Shown: one piece after another, positions 49,101 to 59,464 of the stretch
Numbering within the stretch: position 1 is the stretch's first letter
Layout of the letters: each line of letters opens with the position of its first letter
DNA from: Buddleja alternifolia
Lineage: Eukaryota; Streptophyta; Magnoliopsida; Lamiales; Scrophulariaceae
DNA length: 64,000 bases
Direction of reading: 5' to 3'
Assembly: GCA_019426215.1 (NCBI GenBank)
Contig: CM033391.1
Coordinates: 17,410,708 to 17,474,707, forward strand
Program-made: the position numbers and the translations under genes
Notes under the pieces: model-generated
What the model saw: the letters and a program-made list of their open reading frames with translations, nothing else
Told to the model about the DNA's origin: nothing
Databases searched by the model: none

Positions 49101-49975
49101 TCTAGTTAATAATGTAAAAAGTGGAAAATTTTAATTCTCAAAACATATTTAAAACTCGATTTGAAGGACAGCAGTTGGATGTCACAAGAGATATTAGAAC
49201 ATCTTCAGAGTCAACATATCTTCATATGACATTATTATCCAACCAAAAAAGTATTAAGAGGACAGATGAGTTGAAACAAGCAAGCACTACAACCTGAGTT
49301 CAATTTCATAACGGATTGTGTAAACTTTTATCAATCACGTGTTTGCTGCCTAATAATAATCACACAAGGTTTCTCACTTCACTTCAAGATAAAAGACCTA
49401 ATCAACATTTAAAGCTAAATCAAACCAACAAATAGAACACACAAAATAACTTAATATGTGCATCACTCAAACACCAGTTTGTACAAATTCACCGAATTAC
49501 ACTTGAGTAATTAATTACCTTGGTGGTAGGATCTTTGCGCGAAAGCCGCTTCAGGTGCTGTGCCACTTCACCATCAATATCCTGCTTCGGCCACTCAAAA
49601 TCATCGCAAAAAATCACAATCAAGAAAAAACTTAATAATGTGGGCATACATAAAATTATTGTGTTCTAAAGAGTGAAAAGGAATCAAACTAGAGATAGAC
49701 CAAAAAAGGGGAGGCATCAGGAGTTGATGCGAGTGAAGAATCGAGGCGTGAACTCCCGACATAGCCTCCAAAACCCACCGCCGCAGCACCCGATGGCAAT
49801 AGCGAAGCAGCCATACTGCAAATCATTCGGTTCGGTTTCTTTTTTCAATATCCCATGAACACATACATAATTTTGATAAAAGAAATTTCAAAACTTGATG
49901 AAAGAAAACGAGGAGGAACCTGCTGCTAGAGGGACGAGACTTGGTTCTTGAAGCTTCTCCTTTAGGTCTCCCCAT
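32406..49975 (-). CDS. LTN1: E3 ubiquitin-protein ligase Listerin, 15 exons, complete
   Basis: Exons on the minus strand: 49975-49920, 49815-49701, 49581-49519, 49079-49002, 48828-48737, 47946-47844, 45945-45793, 43236-42584, 42511-42070, 40506-40040, 38874-38151, 37693-37003, 36734-35707, 35534-35076 and 32864-32406. All are GT-AG with agreeing phases and give about 1860 aa, the length expected of plant Listerin. In ribosome-associated quality control Listerin binds stalled 60S subunits and ubiquitylates the trapped nascent chain. Seen here: the conserved N-terminus ([12 protein letters not shown], then [12 protein letters not shown] and [19 protein letters not shown]), a long HEAT-like helical body, a C-terminal RWD-like region (last exon, aa 1709-1800), and a RING-type finger CPIC...[12 protein letters not shown]...CPLC at aa 1810-1856. 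It has no disabling change. Confidence 0.94.
32865..35075 (-). other. LTN1 last intron with small repeats
   Basis: A 2.2-kb intron. It contains a 32-bp direct tandem duplication (33385-33416 and 33417-33445, unit beginning CCTCGTTTGCTTTTCC) and a (CA)n(TA)n run at about 34122-34156. No transposon with readable ends. Confidence 0.7.
40735..41442 (-). mobile_element. Truncated gypsy-like retrotransposon in LTN1 intron 9
   Basis: TGATAGAAACAGAAAAA occurs at 40735 and at 41106. The second copy opens a probable LTR (41106-41442); the first is only a stub of the other LTR. Between them the minus strand encodes [20 protein letters not shown] (from about 41072), the start of a gypsy-type gag, followed by Ala/Gly-rich sequence. 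The rest of gag and all of pol are missing. Flanks CAATG and CAATA resemble a 5-bp duplication with one mismatch. The right boundary is inferred from that and from the TG...CA rule. Confidence 0.55.
43860..43873. repeat. (GA)n microsatellite in LTN1 intron 7
   Basis: A short run of GA dinucleotides in the intron between exons 7 and 8. Confidence 0.8.
44161..44262. repeat. 51-bp direct tandem duplication in LTN1 intron 7
   Basis: The unit beginning CATGAAAAGTATGATAT recurs 51 bp later (44161 and 44212) with a few differences. Non-coding. Confidence 0.75.
44308..44757. mobile_element. Possible MITE in LTN1 intron 7
   Basis: Left end GGTTTTGTTTGTTTATG; reverse complement of the right end GGCGATGTTTGTTTATG. 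About 22 bp match with three mismatches. The interior is AT-rich. No target duplication found, so this is tentative. Confidence 0.35.
46162..46175. repeat. 14-base G run in LTN1 intron 6
   Basis: An uninterrupted G homopolymer on the plus strand (C on the transcript). Length may be affected by sequencing. Confidence 0.85.
47337..47460. repeat. Diverged tandem duplication, about 75 bp, in LTN1 intron 6
   Basis: CAGTCTAAAAATTGTATTTT occurs twice (near 47366 and 47437), each preceded by a TTAGCT-AAGAAAACTT-type block. Non-coding. Confidence 0.7.
48233..48253. repeat. 21-base G run in LTN1 intron 5
   Basis: A long G homopolymer in the intron between exons 5 and 6. Such runs are prone to assembly error. 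Confidence 0.85.
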
Positions 49976-50035
49976 TATTATTTCTTCTATCTAATTTAAC
50001 TGAAAAACTGTTGGATACTCTAAAATTCTTTACAA

Positions 50036-50064
50036 GATGATGATGATGATGATGATGATGATGA
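50036..50064. repeat. (GAT)n microsatellite near the LTN1 start
   Basis: About nine GAT units, 60-90 bp upstream of the LTN1 ATG on the minus strand; probably in the 5' UTR or promoter. Confidence 0.88.
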
Positions 50065-50110
50065 AGCTGGAAAATTGAGCTTATGGGCTTTTCCTGTACA
50101 GACGACGAGA

Positions 50111-50190
50111 GCCCCTTGTATATTCAACTAGGTAATGTATTTATGTAGTAGCCCTTTGTATATTCAACTAGGTAATGTATTTATATAGTA
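50111..50190. repeat. 40-bp tandem duplication
   Basis: Two copies of a 40-bp unit containing TGTATATTCAACTAGGTAAT (50111-50150 and 50151-50190), then the start of a third. Confidence 0.88.
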
Positions 50191-50714
50191 GGCCTTTGTA
50201 CCAACCTTTGTCCCAAGACTCCCGGCCATAGAAACGAGTCACATATATTTGGATTCCTTTGCACAACCCTATTTTTGTTTTGTTTTCTCCTTGGGCAGAA
50301 TTCCTATTATTTGACCCAATGAGAAATTTGAAAATGGGTTTTTATCCATATTTGGGTACATGGGCAATCACGGTTGTCTTAGCGAATCGAACTAAAAATC
50401 CAAAATTTGGTTCAAATCAAATCCCAATCGCAAAATTTGTTCGATTTCCATTTTGAGGTTCGGTTAAGTGAAAATTGATGTTTTTTATATTTTTTGTTTT
50501 TTAATTACAAAACAATAAGATTTCTATAATTTGATAAAATTTACCATTTATCAAGTTCAAAATTGCAGCAGAATTCGTGTTAAGTGTTGGTTGCAGAAAT
50601 CTTGGCCAACGTCTTTGAAAGCACGTATGATAGCTGGAAAGAGTCTTTGTGTCCCGGAAACAAAAAGTGTCAGCACAATTCACTTGATAATGTCTAATGA
50701 AAATGTTTTCTCAT

Positions 50715-51191
50715 TGATGCCATATATAACTAGAGTATTATTTGTCTTAAATAATTAATAAGGCCCATTACAAATTAACACTTAAACCCAATAAAGCAGG
50801 CCTACAAGTGAAGTATACATCTGGGACTTGAAAGTTGTAAACATTTAATTATTCAGCACATGGCCTAAATTCAAGTGGATAGCCAACCAATTTTCCTTCC
50901 ATTTAGCAACCGTATGTGCTATGGCATTAGGGGGCAGCCCATTTTATTTGAACATGGGATGATCGCATATTTCGTGGGATCAACTTATCTAATGAATATG
51001 CATTATAAATAAGGGTTAACAAAACTGAAAATAGGGGGCTTGGAAAAAAGAGAGAAAAAGCTAGAGTCTTGTAGAGACAAAAATCATTTCACCCCTTCAT
51101 TACAGTAGAGAAAATCGAGTGCTTAAAGCATTCTTTGTTGATTTATAAATATTATCATAAAATTATTGGTGCTTAAATTTTGAAAGCATCA
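50715..51191 (+). repeat. Gag-only element 5' LTR
   Basis: A 477-bp terminal repeat. A TATA-like ATTATAAATAAGG at about 51002-51014 could be its promoter. Confidence 0.9.
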
Positions 51192-51234
51192 TTGGCGCTG
51201 TTTGTGGGAACGTCTTTAGAGTTGCGACGTGAGT

Positions 51235-52690
51235 ATGGTTAATCAAAAAGTGCACGAGAGTAGTCGTGTACCGAGCATGGGAACAGGAACAGGGGCGAAA
51301 GATCCGACGATGGTAGGAGTTGTAGCCAACCCCGTGCCCGGAGGATAAGAAAATCGAACCGTTTTACCACCTCAGGTGAACACTTCTCGAGAAGCTTTAC
51401 CTACTAGAGTTGTTCAAAGTTCATTACACCAATTGCTCAAAATGATTACAGCGGCCGTCAACGCCGCCGTGCAGGGGGCGGGACCGTCGACTCAGCTGGC
51501 AACTCCTCTAGCGGTGGCACCAGTGATTCCGCCACCACCACCTCCTGTCGTCAGGGTAAGCATTAATCCTAATTTCAATATGCATACTAAACGTTCTACG
51601 GGAAACTCATCATGAAATAACGCACAACCAAGAAGCCGAAAGTCATACTTCAGTGCAAAATCGTTTGGAAAAACACCAGCTGGAAAGATACCACCTAGTC
51701 TGGCGGAAAAAATGGAGGATTTGTAGCAAGTGGTGAGAAATATAGAGAAACGAATAACGGGAAACGATTTGGGGATGAAGAAGAGGATTCCTTTCAGTGA
51801 GGAGGTGATGGTCGACGATCTTCCATCTCATTTTTGTACCCTTGGTATACCAGAATATGATGGTTCAACAGATCCACTGGAACATCTGCAGAGATTCCAA
51901 AATTCTACCTTGCTGCACCGCTATACAGATGGAGTTAAGTGTAGGGTTTTCCTTACTACTCTAGCTCAGGTGGCCCAACTATGGTTCAACCAGCTTCCCC
52001 CGGAGTCCGTTCGATCTTTTGAAGATTTTAGCTTGAAGTTTTTTCACCAATTTGCTATCAGCAAAAGATATTAGAAGACTACTCTCAGCTTGTTTAGTAT
52101 CCACCAGAAGGAAGGCGAGTTGTTGAGGAGTTATATTCAGAGGTTTAATGCAACCGCTTTGGAGGTACCTTCTGCCACGCAGGAATTATTAGCTAGTGAC
52201 TTTGCACAAGGACTTCTAGATGGGGACTTTTTCAAGTCCTTAGCTGAAAAAATAGCTTTGAATTTTGACAACCTTTTAGCTAGGGCTGAAATGTATGTTA
52301 ACGTGGAGGAAGCCCAAAGAATGAAGAAGATTGAGAGTGTTGACAAGAAGGACCCTAACAAGGAAGGATGTGGCAAAAAAGTCGATGACTGAGTTTAAAG
52401 ATCAAGCTACACCATTGACCCAGAGATACGATGAATATACACCTTTAAACACTACCACCGCTTAGGTGCTTATGGCGATTGAAGGGAGAAACATGCTAAG
52501 GTGGCCCAAGAAAGCACAAGAAGGATCTAAGAAGCTCAAATCCTAGAAATTTTGTCATATTCATAACGAATACGGGCACAATACAGACTATTGCTATCAT
52601 CTCAAAGATGAAATTGAGAGATTGGTGAAAAAAGGTTCCTTAGAAGAGTTCATCTGTCACCACAATGAGAGAGGACAAGAATTTTGAGAA
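51235..52690 (+). pseudogene. Gypsy-type gag, broken
   Basis: Open pieces at 51376-51615 (proline-rich N-terminal part), 51730-52074 and 52090-52392 are separated by stops. The middle pieces carry the retrotransposon gag capsid core (IPEYDGSTDPLEHLQRFQN, then LWFNQLPPESVRSFEDF and SYIQRFNATALEV). Beyond 52392 a degraded Cys/His segment is seen (HNEYGHNTDYCYHLKDEI), like the zinc-knuckle region of Tat-type gag. Gag would form the particle shell. No pol gene follows. Confidence 0.85.
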
Positions 52691-52939
52691 AGGCTAAAAC
52701 AGGTGAAGATCTACTCAACAATAGAAGAGCAGGGAAGATATTTGATATTTGCATAGTATTTTATTATTGATCTATTGATGTTTGATTTTAGTTCGAATTT
52801 CCTTTACAAGTTCATTTTTTGAGTTATTGTGTTGAATGATTTCAGAAATGAAGTATTAATGTCCTCTACTGAAAATCCTTTGCTCATAATTAGTTATATT
52901 CAAAATTTTATATTAGAGCACATGGAAGATAAGGTTTTT

Positions 52940-53700
52940 CTAACTGGTAATAGAAGAAAACAAACTAGCTAAAAGCTAGTATGAATATAGACGAGCATAT
53001 GCTTGTGGTGATTCTAAACGATTTATTGATTATAAGTCTAAGGATAAAGATTTACCTAGCTGGTAATAGAAGAAAACAATCTAGCAGAGAGCTAGTAAGG
53101 ATAAACACTAGCCTTTACTTGTGGTAATTTTAAATTATTTATGGATTATAAGTCAAAGGATAAAGACGAGTTTATACTTGTGATATATATCAAATGACTT
53201 ACTGATTAGAAGTCTTAAAGATGAGCATATGCTTGTGGTTATTCTAAACGACTTATTGATTATAAGTCTACAGAAAAAGATTTTTCTAGCTGGTAATAGA
53301 AGAAAATAAACCAGTTAATAGCTAGTATGAATAAAGACAGGCATATGCTTGTGGTGATTCTAAACGACTTATTGGTTACGAGTTTAAGGATAAAGATTTA
53401 CCTAACTGGTAATAGAAGAAAATAAACTAGCTGAGAGCTAGTAAGGATAAAGACGAGCCTATGCTTGTGATAATTTTAAATGATTTATGAATTATAAGTC
53501 AAAGGATAAAGACAAATTTGTATTTGTGGTGATTTTTAACGACTTATTGATTATAAGTCTAAAAAGCAAAGATGATTCTATTCTTGCGATGATCCTAAAA
53601 GCCTTAGTGATTATAAGTCCAAGAAAAATACAAACTTGTGGTTGTGATTATTTTAAAAAGCTTGTTGATTATAAGCCAAATGGTAATGCCTAGCTAAGGC
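52940..53700. repeat. Internal tandem-repeat array in the gag-only element
   Basis: About nine diverged copies of a unit containing GCTTGTGGTGATTCTAAACG, then ACTTATTGATTATAAGTCTA and AGGATAAAGA. Longer units add CTAGCTGGTAATAGAAGAAA and a GAGAGCTAGTAAGG block, so short (about 55 bp) and long (about 110 bp) units alternate. Non-coding. Confidence 0.8.
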
Positions 53701-53865
53701 AGGTGATGAAAAAGAAATAATTCATCTTAGATCAAAAGAAGTCGAGGATAGAAATAATTTTCAAAAAATTCTACTTGATTTTTGTAAGTACTTTCTAATG
53801 ATTAATATGCCTAGCTGATGCTAGAAAGAATACCAAGTAAACTTGGCCAATCCGCAATATTTCGA

Positions 53866-53910
53866 CTCTCTCAATTGGACTTTAACCAACTGAGAGAGTG
53901 TGGCCAATTA
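53866..53910 (+). other. Small hairpin and purine tract before the 3' LTR
   Basis: CTCTCTCAATTGG and CCAACTGAGAGAG form an inverted repeat, the right arm of which doubles as the purine-rich tract (GAGAGAGTGTGG) expected before a 3' LTR. Confidence 0.6.
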
Positions 53911-54388
53911 TGATGTCATATATAACTAGAGTCTTATTTGTCTTAATTAATTAATAAGGCTCATTACAAATTAATATTTAAACCCAGTAAAGCAGGCCTA
54001 CAAGTGAAGTATACATCCGGGACTTGAAAGTTGTAAAAATTTAAATATTCAACACATGGCCTAAATTCAAGTGGATAACCAACCAATTTCCCTTCCATTT
54101 GGCAACCATATGGACTATGGCATTAGAGGGCAGCCCATTTTGTTTGAACGTGGAATGATCGCATATTTCGTGGGATCATCTTATCTAATGAATATGGCTT
54201 ATAAATAAGGCTTAACAGAATTGAAAATAGGGGTTTGGGAAAAAGAGAAAAAAAGCCAGAGTCTTGTAGAGACAAAGATCATTTCATCCCTTCATTACAG
54301 TAGAGAAAATCGAGTGCTTGAAGCATTCTTTGTTGATTTATAAATATTTGATCATAAAACTATTGGTGCTTAAATTTTGAAAGCATCA
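53911..54388 (+). repeat. Gag-only element 3' LTR
   Basis: A 478-bp terminal repeat, partner of 50715-51191, followed by the duplicated CTCAT. Confidence 0.9.
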
Positions 54389-54393
54389 CTCAT

Positions 54394-55133
54394 CTATACA
54401 GAACAAATGATATGATCATCTCCATGTGTGATGCATATAATTAAGCCTTGTTTGTAAGTTTCCTGCGAGGCCTATAATAGAACACATTCATCGTCCTCAT
54501 ACAAGTAAAATACACGCAAAAAATGGGGTGCTTTACCTCTTCTTTCGACACAATAAAATCAATTAATAGTAGATTCTAGTTTCCAGGCCTACATGTGATT
54601 AGACCGATGCATTAAAGGTACATTAGACATTCTCTTTCCTTTCGAGTGACACGACACAATAAAATCAATTAGCAGTAATTCCAGTTTTCAGGCCTGCCTG
54701 TGATTAGACAGATGCATTAAAGGTGTACATTAGACCATCAACAGTCAATAAGAGCGCAAAGAAAGTATGTTCATATCTTTACTGATGAATCTAGACAAAG
54801 AACGAAAAAGAAATGTTGTTTTGTGGTATGAGACCGACTACACACATTGTTTTTTTCAGTCTATGGCGCATTTCTTACTCCAAACTTGCTAATTACATAA
54901 AACCAACTATGAAAGAAAAAAGAATTGAATATAATTAACTTATCGGGCCATCATGCAGTTGATTAAGATAGCAAAAGCATTACTCTTACTACCATTCGAA
55001 ATTTGCATTTTGTGTTGCGCCTCAACCCTCAAGAGGTAGTCGATGGTCGAGCACGGCAAGTGCCTCAAAGGTACTTTTATCAGATAGTCTCAAGCATCGT
55101 AACCGAACAGCCGGACCAGACCACCTACAAATA
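54394..55133. other. Intergenic stretch with a 106-bp duplication
   Basis: No gene is seen. A block beginning CGACACAATAAAATCAATTA at 54546 recurs at 54652 and both copies run to GATGCATTAAAGGT and ACATTAGAC, a tandem duplication with moderate divergence. Confidence 0.65.
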
Positions 55134-55141
55134 GGACTATC

Positions 55142-56056
55142 AATGAGCCCAAGCCGGCTCGAAGCTCGTTAGCTCGACTTGCTAATTTTCAAGCCGAGCT
55201 TTATACGAGTCGAGCTCGAGCCGAAGGTTAAGGCTTGAAATCAAATTCAAGCCGAGCGTGAGCAAAGGTAGGCTCGGCTTGAATTAAACTCGGGCTCGTA
55301 AATTTAATTTGTATAATATAACTATATAAGTATATATTATATAAAATTTAATAATATGTAAATAGTTCTAATTTGGATGGTGAATTTCAAGATTTTAATT
55401 AGGAAAAACAATCTTTAAAAGTGAGCAATCATGTAATTCCAAAATTTTCCCTATACAACACATTAGTCTATAAATAATTAAAACAAGTAAAAAAAACTCT
55501 ATGAGTCCGAAGTCTTTTCTAATACAAATCATACAGAAATTGAGATTGAAAGTCGTCGGTTGCTCCTGCTAGGTTTCGTCTTCAAAATTATGCGTACATC
55601 ATATTTCTTATCATTCACAAACAATTTTCTTGTAAGTAAACCAATTATATATTTAGCTATAATGTTTCAATCTTAAATAATATATGGAACATGTATCTCG
55701 AGAGATATTTCAACTTAATTATTCATGTGATGAGTAGAAATAATTTAAGTTTTATAGTTTTTCGTTGGAGCATGGATGATGTCAATTTTTTTTAGTGTTT
55801 TTGACACTGTTTTTTTTTTTTTTTTGGTTATTTTAAATATTAGATTATTTTATTACTTTTAGTTTTTTTTTAAGAAAATATATATATTTGGGCTGGCTAG
55901 GGCTCGACTCGAAGCTCGTATAAATTTTCAAGCGGAGCATGAGCTTTGAAAAAAAAGCTCATATAAATTCAAGACTTGATGACAAAAGCCCGCATAATAT
56001 CAAGTTGAGTGTGAGCATGACCAGGCTCGGCTCGTTCGGCTTGATTGACAGGTCTA
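55142..56056. mobile_element. Non-autonomous hAT-like element with GCTCG arrays
   Basis: A perfect 8-bp duplication CCTACAAA lies at 55134-55141 and 56057-56064. The ends are TAGGACTATCAATGAGCC, and TAGACCTGTCAATCAAGCCG as reverse complement of the right end. Both subterminal regions carry many GCTCG, CGAGC and AGCCGAGC motifs (55155-55300 and 55890-56040). The interior is AT-rich and encodes no transposase. Confidence 0.85.
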
Positions 56057-56390
56057 CCTACAAACTTATCCATTAAATAAGTTAACTAAAACAAATAAAA
56101 CTAGAAACCCCTGGTTGCATTCTCAAGAACCATATTCCCTACATTTCACCTTTTCTTGAAAATCCAGAGAAACATTCAAGATCAACAATCAGTTTTCTTG
56201 AAAAACCAACAAAAGAAAAGTTCAAGAAAATCCTTAAAACATATTTCCATTTCCATGAAACTTCTAGTGATAGGAGAGACAAAGTGATTTTTATGCTCTG
56301 TAAAAAATGAGCGATCAGATTACAAATTGTATTTTATAAAAGTCATGTTGTAGTCTTCATAAACAAACATCCATTGCTCAGCCTAATCAG

Positions 56391-57670
56391 CGGTTATTTG
56401 CATCCACCTCCCCTGAGGTATTGCACTTTGGCGGGGACCTCCCTCATGTTTTAAATTTTATCCACCACCCTTATGTGTAAAAACAATTATATACTACCTA
56501 TTTTACCTTTAATTTTTATTTCTTTTCTATTTTCTACTTTCCCTTTTATTACTTCATATTATTAAATGGATAAAGAAAGAAATAGAAAATAAGTTTGTGA
56601 ATTTTTTTATTTAAGAATAATTCTAATGAATAATATTTTTTAATTAAAAAATAGTTATAACAAATAATATACTAAGCTTATGTTAAATAAACTTTAAATA
56701 TTGAGTTTTTCAGTTACTTTTTTGTGATTCTCGAATTATATTCTTAATGTTTCAAACAAGTTTTTAATAAATTACTAGTGCTTTATTTTATGTTATATCT
56801 TTATAAACAACAATTTTTTTTTTTTATCTTTCTAGGTTTGTCTTATTGACTATTGCAAATAATTTTTTTTACAAACTACAAAAAGTTTTACCTTTCTAGG
56901 TTTTTATTATTGACTTATAGAAAATAAAAAATTAAAATTGAAAGAATAACTTCGCTTTAATTTCTTTGCTCACACATAGATGACTTTGGAGTAGATGGTA
57001 TATATCATTAGAAAGTAAAGATGTTCTACGAATGAAAACTTAGGTATCTCATTATTTGTGTTCACTGTCAGATTTCTCAAATCATAATTTTTTTGATTCT
57101 ATTTCTTATTCGTGTTATTCTATTTGGAACAAAATATTTTTTAAAAAGGGACAGATTGGCTAAATAGAACCGAAGTTTGAAATTAAAAGAAAATTATTCT
57201 TCCAATTTTCAGATTTTCATGTATAAGCAATAATGTAAATATAGATATCATTTTTATATTGTAATAAAAGAATACTACTAATATGTCAAAAGATTGTTTG
57301 AAACATTAAAAATATAATTCAAGAACGACACAAAGGTAATTCAGAAATCAAATATATAAGCTTATTAAAATAAGTTTAATACATTATTTTGCTATACCTA
57401 TTTCTTAATTAAAAATAATTAATAATTTGGATGCTTTGTAAATAAGAATTTTCATGAGCTTAATTTCTATTTCTTTCTTTCCCGATCTATTGGTAAGAAA
57501 AAGAAAAAAATAAAAGGAAAGTAATAAGTAGATAAAAAGGAAAAATTAAGGGTAAAATAGGTATTATATAAAAAAATTATATATAGGGGCAGTGTATGTC
57601 AAAATTTAATACATGAGGGGAGGTCCCTGCGAAAGTGCAATAGTTCAGGGAAGGTGGACGCAAATAACCC
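56391..57670. mobile_element. Non-autonomous element with about 100-bp inverted repeats
   Basis: Left arm CGGTTATTTGCATCCACC, then ATTGCACTTTGGCGGGGACC; the right arm is the same in reverse complement (GGGTTATTTGCGTCCACC, then ATTGCACTTTCGCAGGGACC). Arms remain alignable for about 100 bp. The interior is AT-rich, non-coding and partly self-complementary. A weak 9-bp duplication (GCCTAATCA, GCCTTATTG) is possible. The design resembles the Mutator-like element at 16961-18396, but the arm sequence differs. Confidence 0.75.
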
Positions 57671-57886
57671 GCCTTATTGGATATATCCATGTCGACCAGT
57701 CTAGTTTACAGAGTCGACACTCCATGAATCAATAAGTGAAACTGTAAGTACAATTATTACATTAATAGCCGGATGTACAATGAACCATCTCAAATGTAAA
57801 TGATTTAACATAGAATTTAACATAATCATTCATTCCAGCACTACACAATAGAAAATCAGTAACATGTGAGCTAAATACGGTGTTTT

Positions 57887-57931
<45 letters not shown>

Positions 57932-58058
57932 AGTCACCTAAATATTAGGAGACGATTAGAAAAGTAATCTTAATCTGTTTCATCCTATTTTCTAGGAACT
58001 TGCAAGTCAGTTGTTAACGTTGACAAATCATATATTTTGATAAATATGTAACTAATTC
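57671..58058. other. Short intergenic stretch
   Basis: Nothing coding. It contains an (AT)n run of about 38 bp at 57889-57926. Confidence 0.6.
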
Positions 58059-58978
58059 TGTTTCGTAAAAAAAAACAATCTAGATAAGGGTGGATCCAAC
58101 TACGCGTTCCGAGCCCCGCGATAATCTATATCCTGAGATTATCTTTCAACCCCCGCGCTTGAATTCGATGCGCTTGACGGTGGTTCAGACTTTAACACTT
58201 CGGCGTGTTGTTTAAAATAATTATTCGGACAACAATTGACTGAAATATGTATTGTCTTCGAATGACACGATAACACCATAAAAGAAAAATTCAAGTACAG
58301 GTAAAAACTATCTCTCTGATACTTAAATCTGACGCAAGATAATTTTATACCCACGTGAGAATCCTTCTTTATTCTTTACTACGATGATAATGAACTGAAA
58401 ACTTAGGCCAAAGTATAAATCACTATCAAATACTGAAATCTGAAAACATGTAATTCATACCTCCATAAAAGTTCTCAATTCGGGCAAATTACAGTAGATC
58501 GAATGCCAGTACAAATCCTGAAGACCGGATCCAGCAATTCTTGAAACGAATCTATGCTACAAGCTACTCCTAACTATGTCTACGCCTGCTCCTATGATAA
58601 GAGAAAAATAAGTTGTTCTTTGATTTGATCCCCCTTCCCTCTTTTTTTTTTTTTTCGTTTTTATTTCTGCATCGTGGTCCTACATCTTCAACCGTCGAGA
58701 ACCGCTTCTAACTTCTCTTTCAAAATCCTTTCGTCTTGGCGGGTGGTCCTACATCTTCAACCGTCGAGGACTGCTTCTAACTTCTCTTTCAAAATCCTTT
58801 CATGTTGGCGGGTTACCGAGTTCCCGGACTCTCTGATTCTGCTTTTGGTTCTGACTTCTTTGGTCTTGCCTTGTTATTGTAATGGGCTTAGCCTTTAATT
58901 TTTGGGCCCACTAATTGCTGTTGGGCCTTTTCTAGGTCTTTTACTTTGGTGACCCATTTTTATTTTTTAGTGTAAACA
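58059..58978 (-). repeat. Probable 3' LTR of a Tat-like gypsy element
   Basis: On the minus strand a G-rich tract (CATTAGGGGGGCATT, about 58995-58979) is followed by TGTTTACACT. This is the polypurine tract and LTR start expected downstream of the integrase at 63444-64000. The far end at 58059 (ACGAAACA on the minus strand) is inferred from the TGTTT...AAACA symmetry. The partner LTR lies outside the window, so the length is not proven. Confidence 0.55.
58674..58811. repeat. 69-bp tandem duplication inside the LTR
   Basis: GTGGTCCTACATCTTCAACC starts at 58674 and 58743; the two 69-bp copies differ at only a few positions. Confidence 0.88.
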
Positions 58979-59283
58979 AATGCCCCCCTAATGTACGTGA
59001 ACGTTTCGAGTTAATGTACATTAAGATACATCTCTCCTGGTTAATCATCGTTTCGTATAAGGAGATCGTGTCCGCTATTCGAAAGGTCATCTTCCCAGAC
59101 ATCTTTTATCTTTAATACTGATATAACGTACCTTTTCGTGATCAGGCTTTTAAACCTTTTTTAACTTGCATTTTCTTTATGCAAGAACCTCTTCGTATTT
59201 TTAGGCGGGTAAAAAAAAACGATTGAAATTTCTATTTTCCTTTTCTGCATAGAAGTGTCTTTTCGTGATCGGACACCTAGAAC

Positions 59284-59293
59284 TCTATAAATA
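59284..59293 (+). promoter_or_regulatory. TATA box of the antisense gene
   Basis: CTATAAATAT on the plus strand, about 170 bp before the first ATG of the antisense gene, followed by a CT-rich leader (59300-59460) as in plant 5' UTRs. It faces away from the gypsy polyprotein direction. Transcription from it is inferred. Confidence 0.55.
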
Positions 59294-59464
59294 TCTCTTC
59301 CCTTTTCTTAGCCATCACTATCACCCTTTACTTTCTCCTCTCTCTCGAATCCTCCATCATCTTGTTCCTCCATTTTCGAAAATTTTCTCCTTCTTCACCA
59401 CATCTTCCTCTTCGAATTTCTTCTTTCCATTTTTCTTAACAATCTTCTCGAATCGTTTTCGAGG

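Larger units (their letters stand above)
49976..50709. other. LTN1 5' flank and intergenic stretch
   Basis: Holds the presumed LTN1 promoter and 5' UTR. A (GAT)n microsatellite lies at 50036-50064, within 100 bp of the LTN1 start codon, and a 40-bp tandem duplication at 50111-50190. No clear TATA box could be assigned. The part 50500-50710 adjoins the retrotransposon at 50715, and its continuation lies after 54388. Confidence 0.55.
50715..54388 (+). mobile_element. Gag-only LTR retrotransposon (TR-GAG/LARD type)
   Basis: LTRs at 50715-51191 and 53911-54388 begin TGATG and end GCATCA. They are flanked by a perfect 5-bp duplication CTCAT (50710-50714 and 54389-54393). The primer-site region TTGGCGCTGTTTGTGGG follows the left LTR, so the element reads rightwards. 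The interior has only a broken gypsy-type gag (about 51230-52690), then a tandem-repeat array (52940-53700). Protease, RT and integrase are absent. It must have moved with the enzymes of a relative. The LTRs differ at roughly one base in twenty by eye, so the insertion is not recent. Confidence 0.9.

Noticed and set aside
32406..49975. Possible second gene inside LTN1 (for example antisense frames at 36323-36520, 37342-37560 and 38053-38277)
   Set aside because: All lie opposite to LTN1 exons and disappear once the spliced LTN1 frame is accepted.
4931..49975. Functional pairing of DAP3 and LTN1 because both relate to ribosomes
   Set aside because: They are convergent, 16 kb apart and act in different compartments; nothing in the sequence supports co-regulation.
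50531..50758. A 75-codon frame ending inside the left LTR at 50715
   Set aside because: It runs into the retrotransposon and shows no family match; the flank beyond 54388 does not extend a recognisable protein.
52940..53700. Regularly repeated units, considered as a CRISPR-like array
   Set aside because: Repeats are diverged and directly tandem without unique spacers, in a plant retrotransposon.
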